A stretch of DNA of 52,526 bases. Origin: Candidatus Omnitrophota bacterium. Lineage in GTDB: Bacteria > Omnitrophota > Gorgyraeia > Zapsychrales > Fredricksoniimonadaceae. The notes beneath the pieces were generated by a model. It was given only the letters and a program-made list of their open reading frames with translations, was not told the origin of the DNA and ran no database searches. Both the position numbers and the translations under genes were made by a program. This document shows, in pieces, positions 1-8,173 of the stretch (its first letter is position 1; the number at the start of each line of letters is the position of its first letter). Location of the stretch: positions 1 to 52,526 of the forward strand of contig JADFYF010000006.1 in NCBI GenBank assembly GCA_015233165.1, written 5' to 3'.

Positions 1-19
1 AGTCAAGAGTATAGATTTA

Positions 20-2977
20 ATGCGGTTTAAAGCAGGGCCGGCCCAAGATGGTAAACGAGTAGTCGCGGTGTCTTTTGATGCGGCGATGACGGCTAGATGG
101 GTGTTTCTTAGTTTTGGTGGTTTTGGTTTGGCTGCCGGGCTCTTATTGTTCCATGGAGGAGTATTAAAGGTTGAAGATAAGAATCCACCTCCGATTGCGG
201 ATGTAGTAGATTTGCCTCCTATAAATAGCAGAACTTCTATTGATGAGTCTAAATTCAAAGTAGATTCTCATGAGAAGGTGGGGAGTATTGCTTCCTTGCT
301 TTATCATATTTACTATGCAGATCGAGATCGTGGGCCTAATAGAAAATTTGCTTTTGGAAATCTTGATGCAGACATGAGGCGTGATGGAGGAAGTATTCAA
401 GTTGAGTTAGATAATAAGGAATTGATATATTACGATAATCAGTTTGGGAGACAGGAGGATCATGACACGGTCGAGAAGAATTTGTTTTATATTAATTCAA
501 ATACATTTGTGATCAGGACAAAAAATGGAGATTTTATTGTTCAAGGAACCTTCAATGATAAAAGTGATAAGGTCACAACAAGTTTCAATGTTCAAAAGGT
601 TAAAGAAGGTTTAGCGGGCATTGTTTTTTCCGTTAATAATTCAACAAAGATTATGAAAGCTTTTGATATTGATGACCAAATTGTGGCTGCCCCCGAGAAA
701 GAAAAGCGTCCTGAAATTGGCTTTGCTAATCGTGTGACAGGAGATGGGGTGTTAGATTTTGCCATTGGTAAGAAGCTGTTTAAGGTGACAAACGTGGTTG
801 GATTTACAATTAACGGCGAAGGCCAAGAAGCTGTGCTATATGTTTCATACTTAGCAGATAATAAAGCCTCTATGTTTGTAGGTAAGGTTGGAAAAGATGG
901 ACAGCTTATCCATTTAAGTAGAGAAGAGGTTAAGGCTCTTCCTGAGAAAGTTCAAAAGAGTTTGGCTGTGGATCAGGCGATGACGATTCAAGAGAGGGAT
1001 AGGTATTTAGGGTTGGCTAAGATGATAAAGAAGACCTTATTAGAAAGCATAAGACTAAAGGGTAACTTAGAAGTGTCTGCGTTGTCATTTTTATATAATC
1101 AAATCCAATATGCAGAGGGAGAAGAAGGGTCTCCAATTAAAGAAATGGGAAAAGCTTTAAAGGAGGCTAGAAATTCTGTCGCTAAATATATTGATCAAGA
1201 CACGGTCAGACGTTCTCTAGAAAAAAGTCTTAATAGTATAAATTTGGATGAACCATCGATGACGGTTGGTAACTCAAGGATTCAATTTGTACCTTTGGGA
1301 AGAACTTCACAAGTATCGTGGGAAACCCCAAGAGTAACTTGGAAGGCTGGGCTTCCTGTAGTTTTAAGTACAGTTATAACGAGAGGGTTAGTTATTGTGG
1401 GAAAAGGTTTGGAATTAAAAATAACAAATTTAGAAGATGAAATAGGTTATCTCGGAAATGAAGAATTATTTCTCGGAAAGTTTCAGAAGGAGCGTAATGA
1501 TCTGAAAAAGGCCTTTGAGAAAGCGAAGGAGGATTTACAAAAGAAAGGTTTGCAAGATCAAGATAGAATTAAGAATGAATTTAAAAGGACATTAGAAAGT
1601 ATAAGAGACTCTGCAATGACGATCGATACTGCACTTAGAGAGGTTCTGATGATTGAGAGGGATCGATTGATTAGTGAGACTAGTGGGTTGACCTTTACGG
1701 GGCAGGAAAAAGAGAAGTTAGAGGCTATTATTGCAGAACTTAGAAAATATATAAACAATAGCAAGAACGTTCTTTTAACGGATGGCTTGAGTCAGCTGAT
1801 TGTTCAACTTAAGAATGATGAAAATGCTCAACCGGCAACTAGGTTGATGGCGGCTCAGATTTTAGATGTCGCCAGTAACGCTGCGGGTGTGTATGGAAAT
1901 GATGGCGGAATATTAAAGGGGTGGGCTCAACAATTAAATATGTTTGGAACAAATGCTGTTTTAACGGTAGCTAAGGATGAATCTACAGCGGCGGGAAGTT
2001 TTGTTGTTGAGAAGATTATGAGAACCTATATCAAACAAGAAGAGCTTAAGCGGGATGCTGATTTTAAAGAAAGCGTCGTGACCGCCTTAGCTTTCTTTGG
2101 AATTATTGTGGATCGAGAAACACTGCAATATCAAATAGAAAAAGATGTGAAAGGTTTAACTTCTGATCAACAAAAGAAGATTTCTGGATGGGTAAATAGT
2201 GTCGTCTCCTTGGCCAGCCAAGCTTTGGCAGATTTGCAAGAAGCAAGGCGTGGTGGTAAGGGGGATGAGGCGATGATGGGGGATGGAGATGCTACTTTAA
2301 CTCGAAGAAATTTTATAGGCAAGATAGCTGGGGCTGCAGGGACTTTAGTCACTAGCCGTATTTTGGCGGATGATCCTGAAGACAATGAGAATCCTATAGT
2401 TTATTCTGAGGGGCAGAGCTCAGCTGTTAAGAGTTTTACTTTCAGTCAAGTCATGCTTTTTCCTGTTATGGCTGGGGAAGATCCTAATACGGTTCTTAAT
2501 TCAGGGGTATTCCAAGGTCTTTTAACAAGTTCAACTTTTAAGGCTTTAAAGAATTATATCGCAAAGCATCGAGATATCCGTGATACTAACCCACGAAAAT
2601 GGGTATGGCATATCTTGGCCAAGAAGTATTATAAAAAGGGGTTACATAAAGAAGAAATTGATGAACTCAGAAAGACGTACATCAATGCAGATATTTCTTG
2701 GGAAAATACTGAGTTTGAAAATGGGCTCAAAGATAAAGCTCTGATATCTAATGAAGAGCATCTTGGTGGTATCGATTTTAATGCCGCTAACTTGAATCTG
2801 CAAATTAAGCGGGATGGCAAGGGAGTTCCGCTTCCGATTTCTCAGCAGAATTTGGAGAATATCAAATTAGATGGGTTGATTCCTGTCATTCTGGACATCA
2901 AATCTGCCATGGATGTTCCTCTGTTAGCAGAATTGCGAAATGCCGCCAAGCAGCCGGAGCAGTTGGCGAAGGTTTAA
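20..2977 (+). CDS. large modular protein of unknown function (N-terminal TM segment, coiled-coil-rich centre, internal Tat-like motif, GGIDFN-type C-terminal module); probably 5'-truncated by the window edge
   Basis: 985-aa ORF. Reading frame is open upstream to base 2 (V-K-S-I-D-L-M...). Hydrophobic segment WVFLSFGGFGLAAGLLLF near the N-terminus. C-terminal GGIDFNAANLNLQIKRDGKGVPLP... Confidence 0.85.
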   Translation: MRFKAGPAQDGKRVVAVSFDAAMTARWVFLSFGGFGLAAGLLLFHGGVLKVEDKNPPPIADVVDLPPINSRTSIDESKFKVDSHEKVGSIASLLYHIYYADRDRGPNRKFAFGNLDADMRRDGGSIQVELDNKELIYYDNQFGRQEDHDTVEKNLFYINSNTFVIRTKNGDFIVQGTFNDKSDKVTTSFNVQKVKEGLAGIVFSVNNSTKIMKAFDIDDQIVAAPEKEKRPEIGFANRVTGDGVLDFAIGKKLFKVTNVVGFTINGEGQEAVLYVSYLADNKASMFVGKVGKDGQLIHLSREEVKALPEKVQKSLAVDQAMTIQERDRYLGLAKMIKKTLLESIRLKGNLEVSALSFLYNQIQYAEGEEGSPIKEMGKALKEARNSVAKYIDQDTVRRSLEKSLNSINLDEPSMTVGNSRIQFVPLGRTSQVSWETPRVTWKAGLPVVLSTVITRGLVIVGKGLELKITNLEDEIGYLGNEELFLGKFQKERNDLKKAFEKAKEDLQKKGLQDQDRIKNEFKRTLESIRDSAMTIDTALREVLMIERDRLISETSGLTFTGQEKEKLEAIIAELRKYINNSKNVLLTDGLSQLIVQLKNDENAQPATRLMAAQILDVASNAAGVYGNDGGILKGWAQQLNMFGTNAVLTVAKDESTAAGSFVVEKIMRTYIKQEELKRDADFKESVVTALAFFGIIVDRETLQYQIEKDVKGLTSDQQKKISGWVNSVVSLASQALADLQEARRGGKGDEAMMGDGDATLTRRNFIGKIAGAAGTLVTSRILADDPEDNENPIVYSEGQSSAVKSFTFSQVMLFPVMAGEDPNTVLNSGVFQGLLTSSTFKALKNYIAKHRDIRDTNPRKWVWHILAKKYYKKGLHKEEIDELRKTYINADISWENTEFENGLKDKALISNEEHLGGIDFNAANLNLQIKRDGKGVPLPISQQNLENIKLDGLIPVILDIKSAMDVPLLAELRNAAKQPEQLAKV

Positions 2978-3001
2978 TTGTAGGAACAGATCAAGCATTT
3001 C

Positions 3002-3031
3002 AAAGGCCGTTGGAATTTCCAGCGGCCTTTT
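3002..3031 (+). terminator. Rho-independent terminator after the large ORF
   Basis: AAAGGCCGTTGGAA / TTCCAGCGGCCTTTT inverted repeat with one G:T wobble, ending in a short T run, 25 nt after the stop codon. Confidence 0.7.
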
Positions 3032-3047
3032 CAGTCAAGCAAAGAAG

Positions 3048-3075
3048 TTGATACAAAGTAATTGTATGGTATTAT
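3048..3075 (+). promoter_or_regulatory. sigma70-like promoter for the DUF4160/DUF2442 pair
   Basis: TTGATA-N16-TATTAT with TGG extended -10; SD-like gaggga upstream of ATG 3103. Confidence 0.5.
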
Positions 3076-3102
3076 TTTAGTACTGAAAGTGAGGGAGATT
3101 TA

Positions 3103-3363
3103 ATGCCAACAATTTTAGAAATAATGGGATGGAGATTGTTCTTTTATACCAATGAGTCTCAGGAACCTCCTCATATCCATGCTAAAAAAGCAGGAATGGA
3201 ATGTAAGTTCTGGATTAAAGTTAAGTACTATGATATTGAAGAAGCATATGCGTTTGGTTTAAAAGTCAGAGATAAAAGAGAGATACGAAAGATTATATTT
3301 GATCATTTTGATTATATTGTCGAGCGTTGGGATGCAATTCATAGGGAGGGGAAACATGAATAA
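3103..3363 (+). CDS. DUF4160 domain-containing protein (putative TA-like pair member)
   Basis: Family-typical start MPTILEIMGWRLFFYTNESQEPPHIHAKK. Confidence 0.8.
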   Translation: MPTILEIMGWRLFFYTNESQEPPHIHAKKAGMECKFWIKVKYYDIEEAYAFGLKVRDKREIRKIIFDHFDYIVERWDAIHREGKHE

Positions 3364-3613
3364 ACTTCATAAAGTCAGTGACATTCTATTTAGTGACAAT
3401 CAAATGACTATTAAAATAGACGGAAAGAAATATACTTTTAATTTAAAGAACTTATCTCTTCGTTTGTGGCGAGCATCTGCTGCTCAGCGTAAAGCATTTG
3501 AGATATCTCCCTCAGGCTACGGCATCCATTGGTCTTTAATTGATGAAGACCTTTCTATACCAGGTTTATTATCCAGTGCGTCCCCCGCAGCATTTGAAAC
3601 GCTCCATCATTGA
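3356..3613 (+). CDS. DUF2442 domain-containing protein
   Basis: MNKLHKVSDILFSDNQMTIKIDGKKYTFNL...; start corrected from 3299 to ATG 3356 (SD gggagggg); overlaps DUF4160 stop by 8 nt. Confidence 0.7.
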   Translation: MNKLHKVSDILFSDNQMTIKIDGKKYTFNLKNLSLRLWRASAAQRKAFEISPSGYGIHWSLIDEDLSIPGLLSSASPAAFETLHH

Positions 3614-3627
3614 TCCAAGGTGAATTT

Positions 3628-3750
3628 ATGAAGAAACGTATTCATTACACGGATGAATGTCTTACCCCATTCTCTCTCCTAGAAACTCATGCAAACTGTT
3701 GGCTTGTAAATAAGGGTTGGTGCGTTTTTGATTTCCCATGGTATCGGTAG
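3628..3750 (+). pseudogene. possible 5' remnant of a small CopG-like antitoxin gene
   Basis: 40-codon ORF MKKRIHYTDECLTPF... with SD aaggtg; the first ~10 residues resemble 'MKK.I.YTDE' antitoxin starts, and the rest runs antisense into the MBL gene. Confidence 0.3.
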
Positions 3751-4306
3751 GGACAGGGCCGTAGTTGTGGCCGGAGTGGATGATGGTGGCATCAGGGAGT
3801 GTCATGAGCTTCCTGAGGCTTTGATACATCACGCTGGCGTCTCCGCCGGGCAGGTCGCAGCGGCCGCATCCGTCGATAAATAAGGTGTCTCCAGAGAATA
3901 GATGTCCCTGGGACAGGAAGCATTGTCCCCCTGGGGTATGGCCGGGGGTGTGGATGACATCGAAGGTGATATTCCCAATCTTGAGTTGTTCCTTATCGTT
4001 CACATCAACTAAGTTTTTTAGATTCTTTCGCAAAAATAGAGGCTCATGTTTCGAAATATAAACAGGGACATTATGACGCCCCAGAAGTTCATCAAGTCCG
4101 TTGACGTGATCAGGGTGAGTATGGGTTAGAAAGACCTTGGTGATGGTAAATCCAAGTTTCTTGGCTTCCTCGCAGAGAAAGGGCACATCCCAGGCGGGAT
4201 CAACAATGGCCATTTCCTTGGTGTCTTCATCGCCGAGAAGATAGAGAAAGTTATTCAGTGGACCGATTTCATATTGCTGGATTCTTAAAGGACTGTTGCT
4301 TGACAT
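3662..4306 (-). CDS. MBL-fold metallo-hydrolase (hydroxyacylglutathione hydrolase-like)
   Basis: THTHPDHVNG, HTPGHTPGGQCF and GDTLF motifs; start trimmed to MSSNSPLRIQQYEIGPLNN (CAT 4304-4306). Confidence 0.85.
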   Translation of the reverse strand: MSSNSPLRIQQYEIGPLNNFLYLLGDEDTKEMAIVDPAWDVPFLCEEAKKLGFTITKVFLTHTHPDHVNGLDELLGRHNVPVYISKHEPLFLRKNLKNLVDVNDKEQLKIGNITFDVIHTPGHTPGGQCFLSQGHLFSGDTLFIDGCGRCDLPGGDASVMYQSLRKLMTLPDATIIHSGHNYGPVPTDTMGNQKRTNPYLQANSLHEFLGERMG

Positions 4307-4382
4307 AGGGGACCGTGCCTTTATAATGCGTTGCGTTGTTGTTGATGAAAAAACATTGTACACAATTGTCGGAGGTAATCCA

Positions 4383-4934
4383 ATGGCTTTATTAGAGTCG
4401 ATCAAGATCCCCATCGGGACAACCATGCCGGAGTTCGAGCTGAAGGATGCGTTTGGTAAATCCTATCAATCTAAGGAGTTAGCCGGAGATAGAGGGCTGC
4501 TCGTCGTCTTTACCTGTAATCATTGTCCTTATGCCATTGCCGTCTGGCCTCGCGTGCTACAGTTGGCGAAATATGCCCTGGGGATGAGGGTCAATACGGT
4601 GGCTATCAACCCTAACATTAATCCTGATTTCCCCGACGATGCCCCTGATAAGATGGTTCTGAAGGTGAAGGAATTAGGGATCGGGTTTCCTTATCTGGTC
4701 GATGAAACTCAAAAGACCGCGGATGCTTTTCGCGCTCAATGCACACCGGATATCTATTTGTTTAATAAAGAATTGAAGTTGGTTTATCATGGTCGTATTG
4801 ACGATAATTGGAAGGACGAAGAGAAGGTAAGTCGTGAGGAGTTGAAGGAAGCTTTGAACAATATGGCGGCCGGTCGTCCTATCGACGTCAAGCAAATGCC
4901 GTCCATGGGTTGTTCTATTAAATGGAAGTCTTAA
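4383..4934 (+). CDS. thioredoxin-like/redoxin family protein
   Basis: MALLESIKIPIGTTMPEFELKDAFGKSYQSKEL...VVFTCNHCPYAIAVWPR; SD ggaggt upstream; the track start at 4296 is too long. Confidence 0.8.
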   Translation: MALLESIKIPIGTTMPEFELKDAFGKSYQSKELAGDRGLLVVFTCNHCPYAIAVWPRVLQLAKYALGMRVNTVAINPNINPDFPDDAPDKMVLKVKELGIGFPYLVDETQKTADAFRAQCTPDIYLFNKELKLVYHGRIDDNWKDEEKVSREELKEALNNMAAGRPIDVKQMPSMGCSIKWKS

Positions 4935-4947
4935 AGACGTGGGATCA

Positions 4948-5806
4948 TTGAAGAATACTAACGCTGAGAAATATCTGGATCTGATGTTTGCGATGGCCTC
5001 TTCGGCCGGCAAGATTGCGATTAAATATCTAGATCAAAGTGCTCCGTCTTTAAAAGGATGCCAGCGTCATTACCTTGGCCGACAAGAAAATATCCAAGCT
5101 TTGTCATGAGGCGCTGGCTAAGACACTCAAAGACCCTGCGCATCTGTTAATTGACGAGGAGGATCCTCTCATCGAAGAGTATCTGGATCAGAAGCGTCTG
5201 GATCAGACATCCTATTTGTGGGCGATCGATCCTATCGACGGCACCCGCCTGTATGCCAATCGGATGCCGATGTTCGGGATTTCTTTCGGATTGCTTAAGG
5301 ATTTGAAACCCTTGTTGGGAGTGGTTTATTTTCCTGTTCTTAGAGAGTTGTTTTATTGTGATGGGAAGAACGCCTATTACGTCCAAAATGCTTTTACCCC
5401 CAAGCATACTCGAATCAAGATTGTTCCCGTCGAAGAAACGCTGTCGCCGAAATCCATCTTCTTTTGCAATGACACCTTCTTTAACAAGTATGGATGGAAG
5501 GATAAGGATTTTCACATCATGATCAACGCTTGTGCCGTGGTGAACCTGTGTTGGCCTTCCATTGGTCGTGGGGTAGGGTGCTTCATGAAGAGCAGCCTGT
5601 GGGATTTTGCCGGCAGCTGGCCCATTGCCCAGAAGGCCGGTCTGGATTTCCGTTCGGTTAAAACAGGTCAGGTGATGAGCTCCGTTCATGCCAATCTGTT
5701 TCAGCGATCGCCTAAACCCTGGGAATTAAACGAATATTATCTGATTTCCAGCCAGAAGAATTATTCGGCTATTCAATCGAAAATAGTTGATTTGTCGACG
5801 AGATAA
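4948..5806 (+). pseudogene. inositol monophosphatase family protein, interrupted by a +1 frameshift near 5052-5057
   Basis: N-terminal half NTNAEKYLDLMFAMASSAGKIAIKYLDQSAPSLK in one frame, continuing as DASVITLADKKISKL...WAIDPIDGTRLYANRMPMFGISFGLL in the next; IMPase DPIDGT motif present. Confidence 0.75.
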
Positions 5807-5821
5807 ATTTTATCTCTAAAT

Positions 5822-5850
5822 TTGCATTTCACTCCATGGGATGCTATATT
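5822..5850 (+). promoter_or_regulatory. promoter of putative small RNA
   Basis: TTGCAT-N17-TATATT. Confidence 0.5.
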
Positions 5851-5856
5851 CATTAT

Positions 5857-5957
5857 AGAAAGCCGAAGGCCAGTCATCACTAGTCAAGGGCCCACAGATT
5901 CGTCGGGGGCACATTAGACACACACAAAATAAGATGACTCTTACGGCTTCTTTTTTT
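5857..5957 (+). ncRNA. putative structured small RNA (~100 nt) of unknown class
   Basis: AAGCCG(5860)...CGGCTT(5944) and AGTCATC(5872)...GATGACT(5933) nested complementary arms, then T7 at 5951-5957; promoter directly upstream; no ORF. Confidence 0.45.
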
Positions 5958-5999
5958 GTCATATTTCAAGAAAACCTCGTGAATTTCTCTTCTTTTGGT

Positions 6000-6005
6000 T
6001 ATAAT
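6000..6005 (+). promoter_or_regulatory. -10 box TATAAT 7 nt before the ATG (possible leaderless transcript)
   Basis: TATAAT-N7-ATG at 6013. Confidence 0.4.
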
Positions 6006-6012
6006 GCCACCC

Positions 6013-6318
6013 ATGTCTAGCGAACGATATATCCGCATTTATAAGAAGTTCTACTTTGATGAGATGAAGGCGCATACGCTGTTGTATGCGGCTTTGTCGG
6101 GTAGCTGCAGTCATTGTAAGGAAATTGATATTAAATTAGACGCGCTTGAGTGTCCGTCCTGCAAAAATAAGTTCAAATATATTGGTTTTATGCATTTGAA
6201 AGATCACCTGCCTAAGATGCAGAAGATTTCGCATGAACGACCTGAGATCACCTTTATTGATTATGATGATTTTAAGAAGATTGAAGGCGAGTTAAGAGCC
6301 AGAGATATATTGGGGTAG
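6013..6318 (+). CDS. small zinc-ribbon-like hypothetical protein
   Basis: MSSERYIRIYKKFYFDEMKAHTLLYAALSGSCSHCKEIDIKLDALECPSCKNKFKYIGF; CxxC pairs. Confidence 0.6.
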   Translation: MSSERYIRIYKKFYFDEMKAHTLLYAALSGSCSHCKEIDIKLDALECPSCKNKFKYIGFMHLKDHLPKMQKISHERPEITFIDYDDFKKIEGELRARDILG

Positions 6319-6342
6319 GGGCACGGCATGCCGTGCCCGTAC
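6315..6342. repeat. REP-like palindromic repeat
   Basis: GTAGGGGCACGGCATGCCGTGCCCGTAC; near-perfect palindrome (one mismatched pair). Confidence 0.75.
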
Positions 6343-6354
6343 AGGGAGATAGAT

Positions 6355-7566
6355 ATGGTCCAAAAAGACAGACTTATTAAATTAACACAAAAATTACTGC
6401 AGTTTAATTCCGTCAATCCTCCGGGCAATGAGTTGGAAGTGGCTCAGTTTATCGAGCGGGATATGCGTTCCTTAGGGTTGGATGTCAAGATGATTAGTTA
6501 TGCCAAGAATCGTCCGAATGTCATTGCCACTCTCAAAGGAACCTGGCCTCGTAAGAAGGCGGCTGCAGAAGCCATATTAATTACACCGCACATTGATACG
6601 GTTCCTTTTGGAACAGGTTGGAAGTTTAATCCCACCGGCGGAGAGATCTCTAAGGGGCGTATCTACGGTCGTGGCGCCAGTGATGATAAGGGCAATGCGG
6701 CGGTCGGGATGGAGGCGTTGCGCTCGATGGTGGAAGATGGGGTGAAGCTCAAGCGAGATGTGATCTTTGCAGCCACGGTCGACGAAGAAACAGGTAGTCA
6801 TCAGGGCATTCGTCCTTTGTTGGAGCGAGGAGCTCTTCGTCCTAAGGTCGCCATGATTACGGATTCCGAGGAGTTTGATTGCGTCATTGCTCAAAAAGGT
6901 TTGTTTCACTGCCGGGTTCAGATTTTTGGAAAGAAGGCCCACGGCGCTTACAATTGGCGGGGGATTAATGCGATTGAGATTGCCGCTCGGGTGATCAATC
7001 GACTAATCAGTCATCAGTTTAAATTTAAGAAGCATTCCTTACTTGTTCCACCGACGAAGAATATCGGAACGATTCATGGCGGGGACAAGGTGAATATGGT
7101 GGCTGATTTTTGTGAGTTTGCTTTGGATATTCGCTTTCTGCCCGGCATGACCGCCCAAGGTGTTCTTAAGGAAGTCGAAGGGATCATTGCCAAGGAAACT
7201 AAGAACTTTAAGGTGGTGATTGATGATACCCAAAAGCCGTATCAGCTGGATCCCAAACATCCCTTTGTAAAGACCTACGTCGATGTTTGCAAGAAGATGG
7301 GCGTTGAAGCGAAGTTGGTGGGTAGCCAGGGGGCAACAGTAATTACCTTTTTTCAAGATTATGGGATTCCTGCCTTTTCCACCGGTTGGGGCGCCCACGG
7401 TGTTATTCATGCCAACGACGAGTATGCTGTCATCAAGACACTCTACGATGGGGCTAAGGTTTTAGAAGTTTATTTGAAGGAATACGACGCTAATGTTAAA
7501 GAAGTTCTTAATTTGTATGCTTTGCGTGGTTGGAGCAAGTTCTACTGTTCTTGCTCAAGCCTTTAA
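6355..7566 (+). CDS. M20 family metallopeptidase (ArgE/DapE-like)
   Basis: ITPHIDTVPFG, GRGASDDKGNAAVGMEA and ATVDEETGS motifs. Confidence 0.85.
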   Translation: MVQKDRLIKLTQKLLQFNSVNPPGNELEVAQFIERDMRSLGLDVKMISYAKNRPNVIATLKGTWPRKKAAAEAILITPHIDTVPFGTGWKFNPTGGEISKGRIYGRGASDDKGNAAVGMEALRSMVEDGVKLKRDVIFAATVDEETGSHQGIRPLLERGALRPKVAMITDSEEFDCVIAQKGLFHCRVQIFGKKAHGAYNWRGINAIEIAARVINRLISHQFKFKKHSLLVPPTKNIGTIHGGDKVNMVADFCEFALDIRFLPGMTAQGVLKEVEGIIAKETKNFKVVIDDTQKPYQLDPKHPFVKTYVDVCKKMGVEAKLVGSQGATVITFFQDYGIPAFSTGWGAHGVIHANDEYAVIKTLYDGAKVLEVYLKEYDANVKEVLNLYALRGWSKFYCSCSSL

Positions 7567-8173
7567 ACCCGGCGAGAAGATTACCTATAATGTTCTTCAG
7601 ATGGGGGTGAAGGTGGGGGAAGCTACCTTGACCTTTGTCGGCGAAAAGGCGTATGAGAATCAGAAAGCTCTCCTCATCGTCTTTCAATCCAAAGGATTAA
7701 CGTTTTTCGACGAAGAAAAGATTTATTTAAATCCTCTGACCTTTAAGCCATTAGCGGTGGAGAGAGATTTGGATATTTTTGGCAATAAGGAAAAGATTAA
7801 CGAGCGCTATTCTCAAGGCAGCGTCAAGATTTTCAAGGACGCCGCTGGTAAGAGGATTGAACAAACCATTGACAAAGCAGGGGGAATGGATAATATTTAC
7901 GCATTCATCTACCGCTATCGTCAATCGGGGGCCTTTAAGATGAACGAACGTTTTGATGTACATCTGCCGACGAAGGATATTACGATTCAGTTAAAGCGGC
8001 AGGTTGATTTAAATAATATTGCAGGTCAGAACTACAGGGCGTTTTATATGGAAAGCGATCCGGCTAAGTATAAGCTTTGGTTCGATGCTTCCGACAAGAA
8101 ATTACCACTTCGCATCAGTAGCGCCATAGGAATGGCCAATACAGTGATGGTCATGACAGGATATGAAAATTAA
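7493..8173 (+). CDS. DUF3108 domain-containing exported protein
   Basis: Signal peptide [48 protein letters not shown]. Confidence 0.75.
   Translation: MLKKFLICMLCVVGASSTVLAQAFKPGEKITYNVLQMGVKVGEATLTFVGEKAYENQKALLIVFQSKGLTFFDEEKIYLNPLTFKPLAVERDLDIFGNKEKINERYSQGSVKIFKDAAGKRIEQTIDKAGGMDNIYAFIYRYRQSGAFKMNERFDVHLPTKDITIQLKRQVDLNNIAGQNYRAFYMESDPAKYKLWFDASDKKLPLRISSAIGMANTVMVMTGYEN

Noticed and set aside
164-400. Minus-strand ORF and similar antisense ORFs in the track (e.g. 1558-1764, 5147-5689, 6577-6942, 7039-7410, 40770-41054)
   Set aside because: Mirror ORFs of well-supported genes on the opposite strand, with no recognisable domains or SDs
3002-3031. Terminator hairpin as part of a novel repeat
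   Set aside because: Fully explained as an intrinsic terminator of the upstream gene
4307-4426. N-terminal extension of the MBL hydrolase (MVVPMGILIDSNKAIG...)
   Set aside because: Antisense to the thioredoxin-like gene start and promoter region; the conserved domain begins at MSSNSPLRIQQYEIG
5047-5058. T TTA AAA slippery heptamer as a programmed -1 frameshift site in the IMPase gene
   Set aside because: The downstream IMPase frame is +1, not -1, relative to the upstream half; the -1 frame does not continue the IMPase sequence
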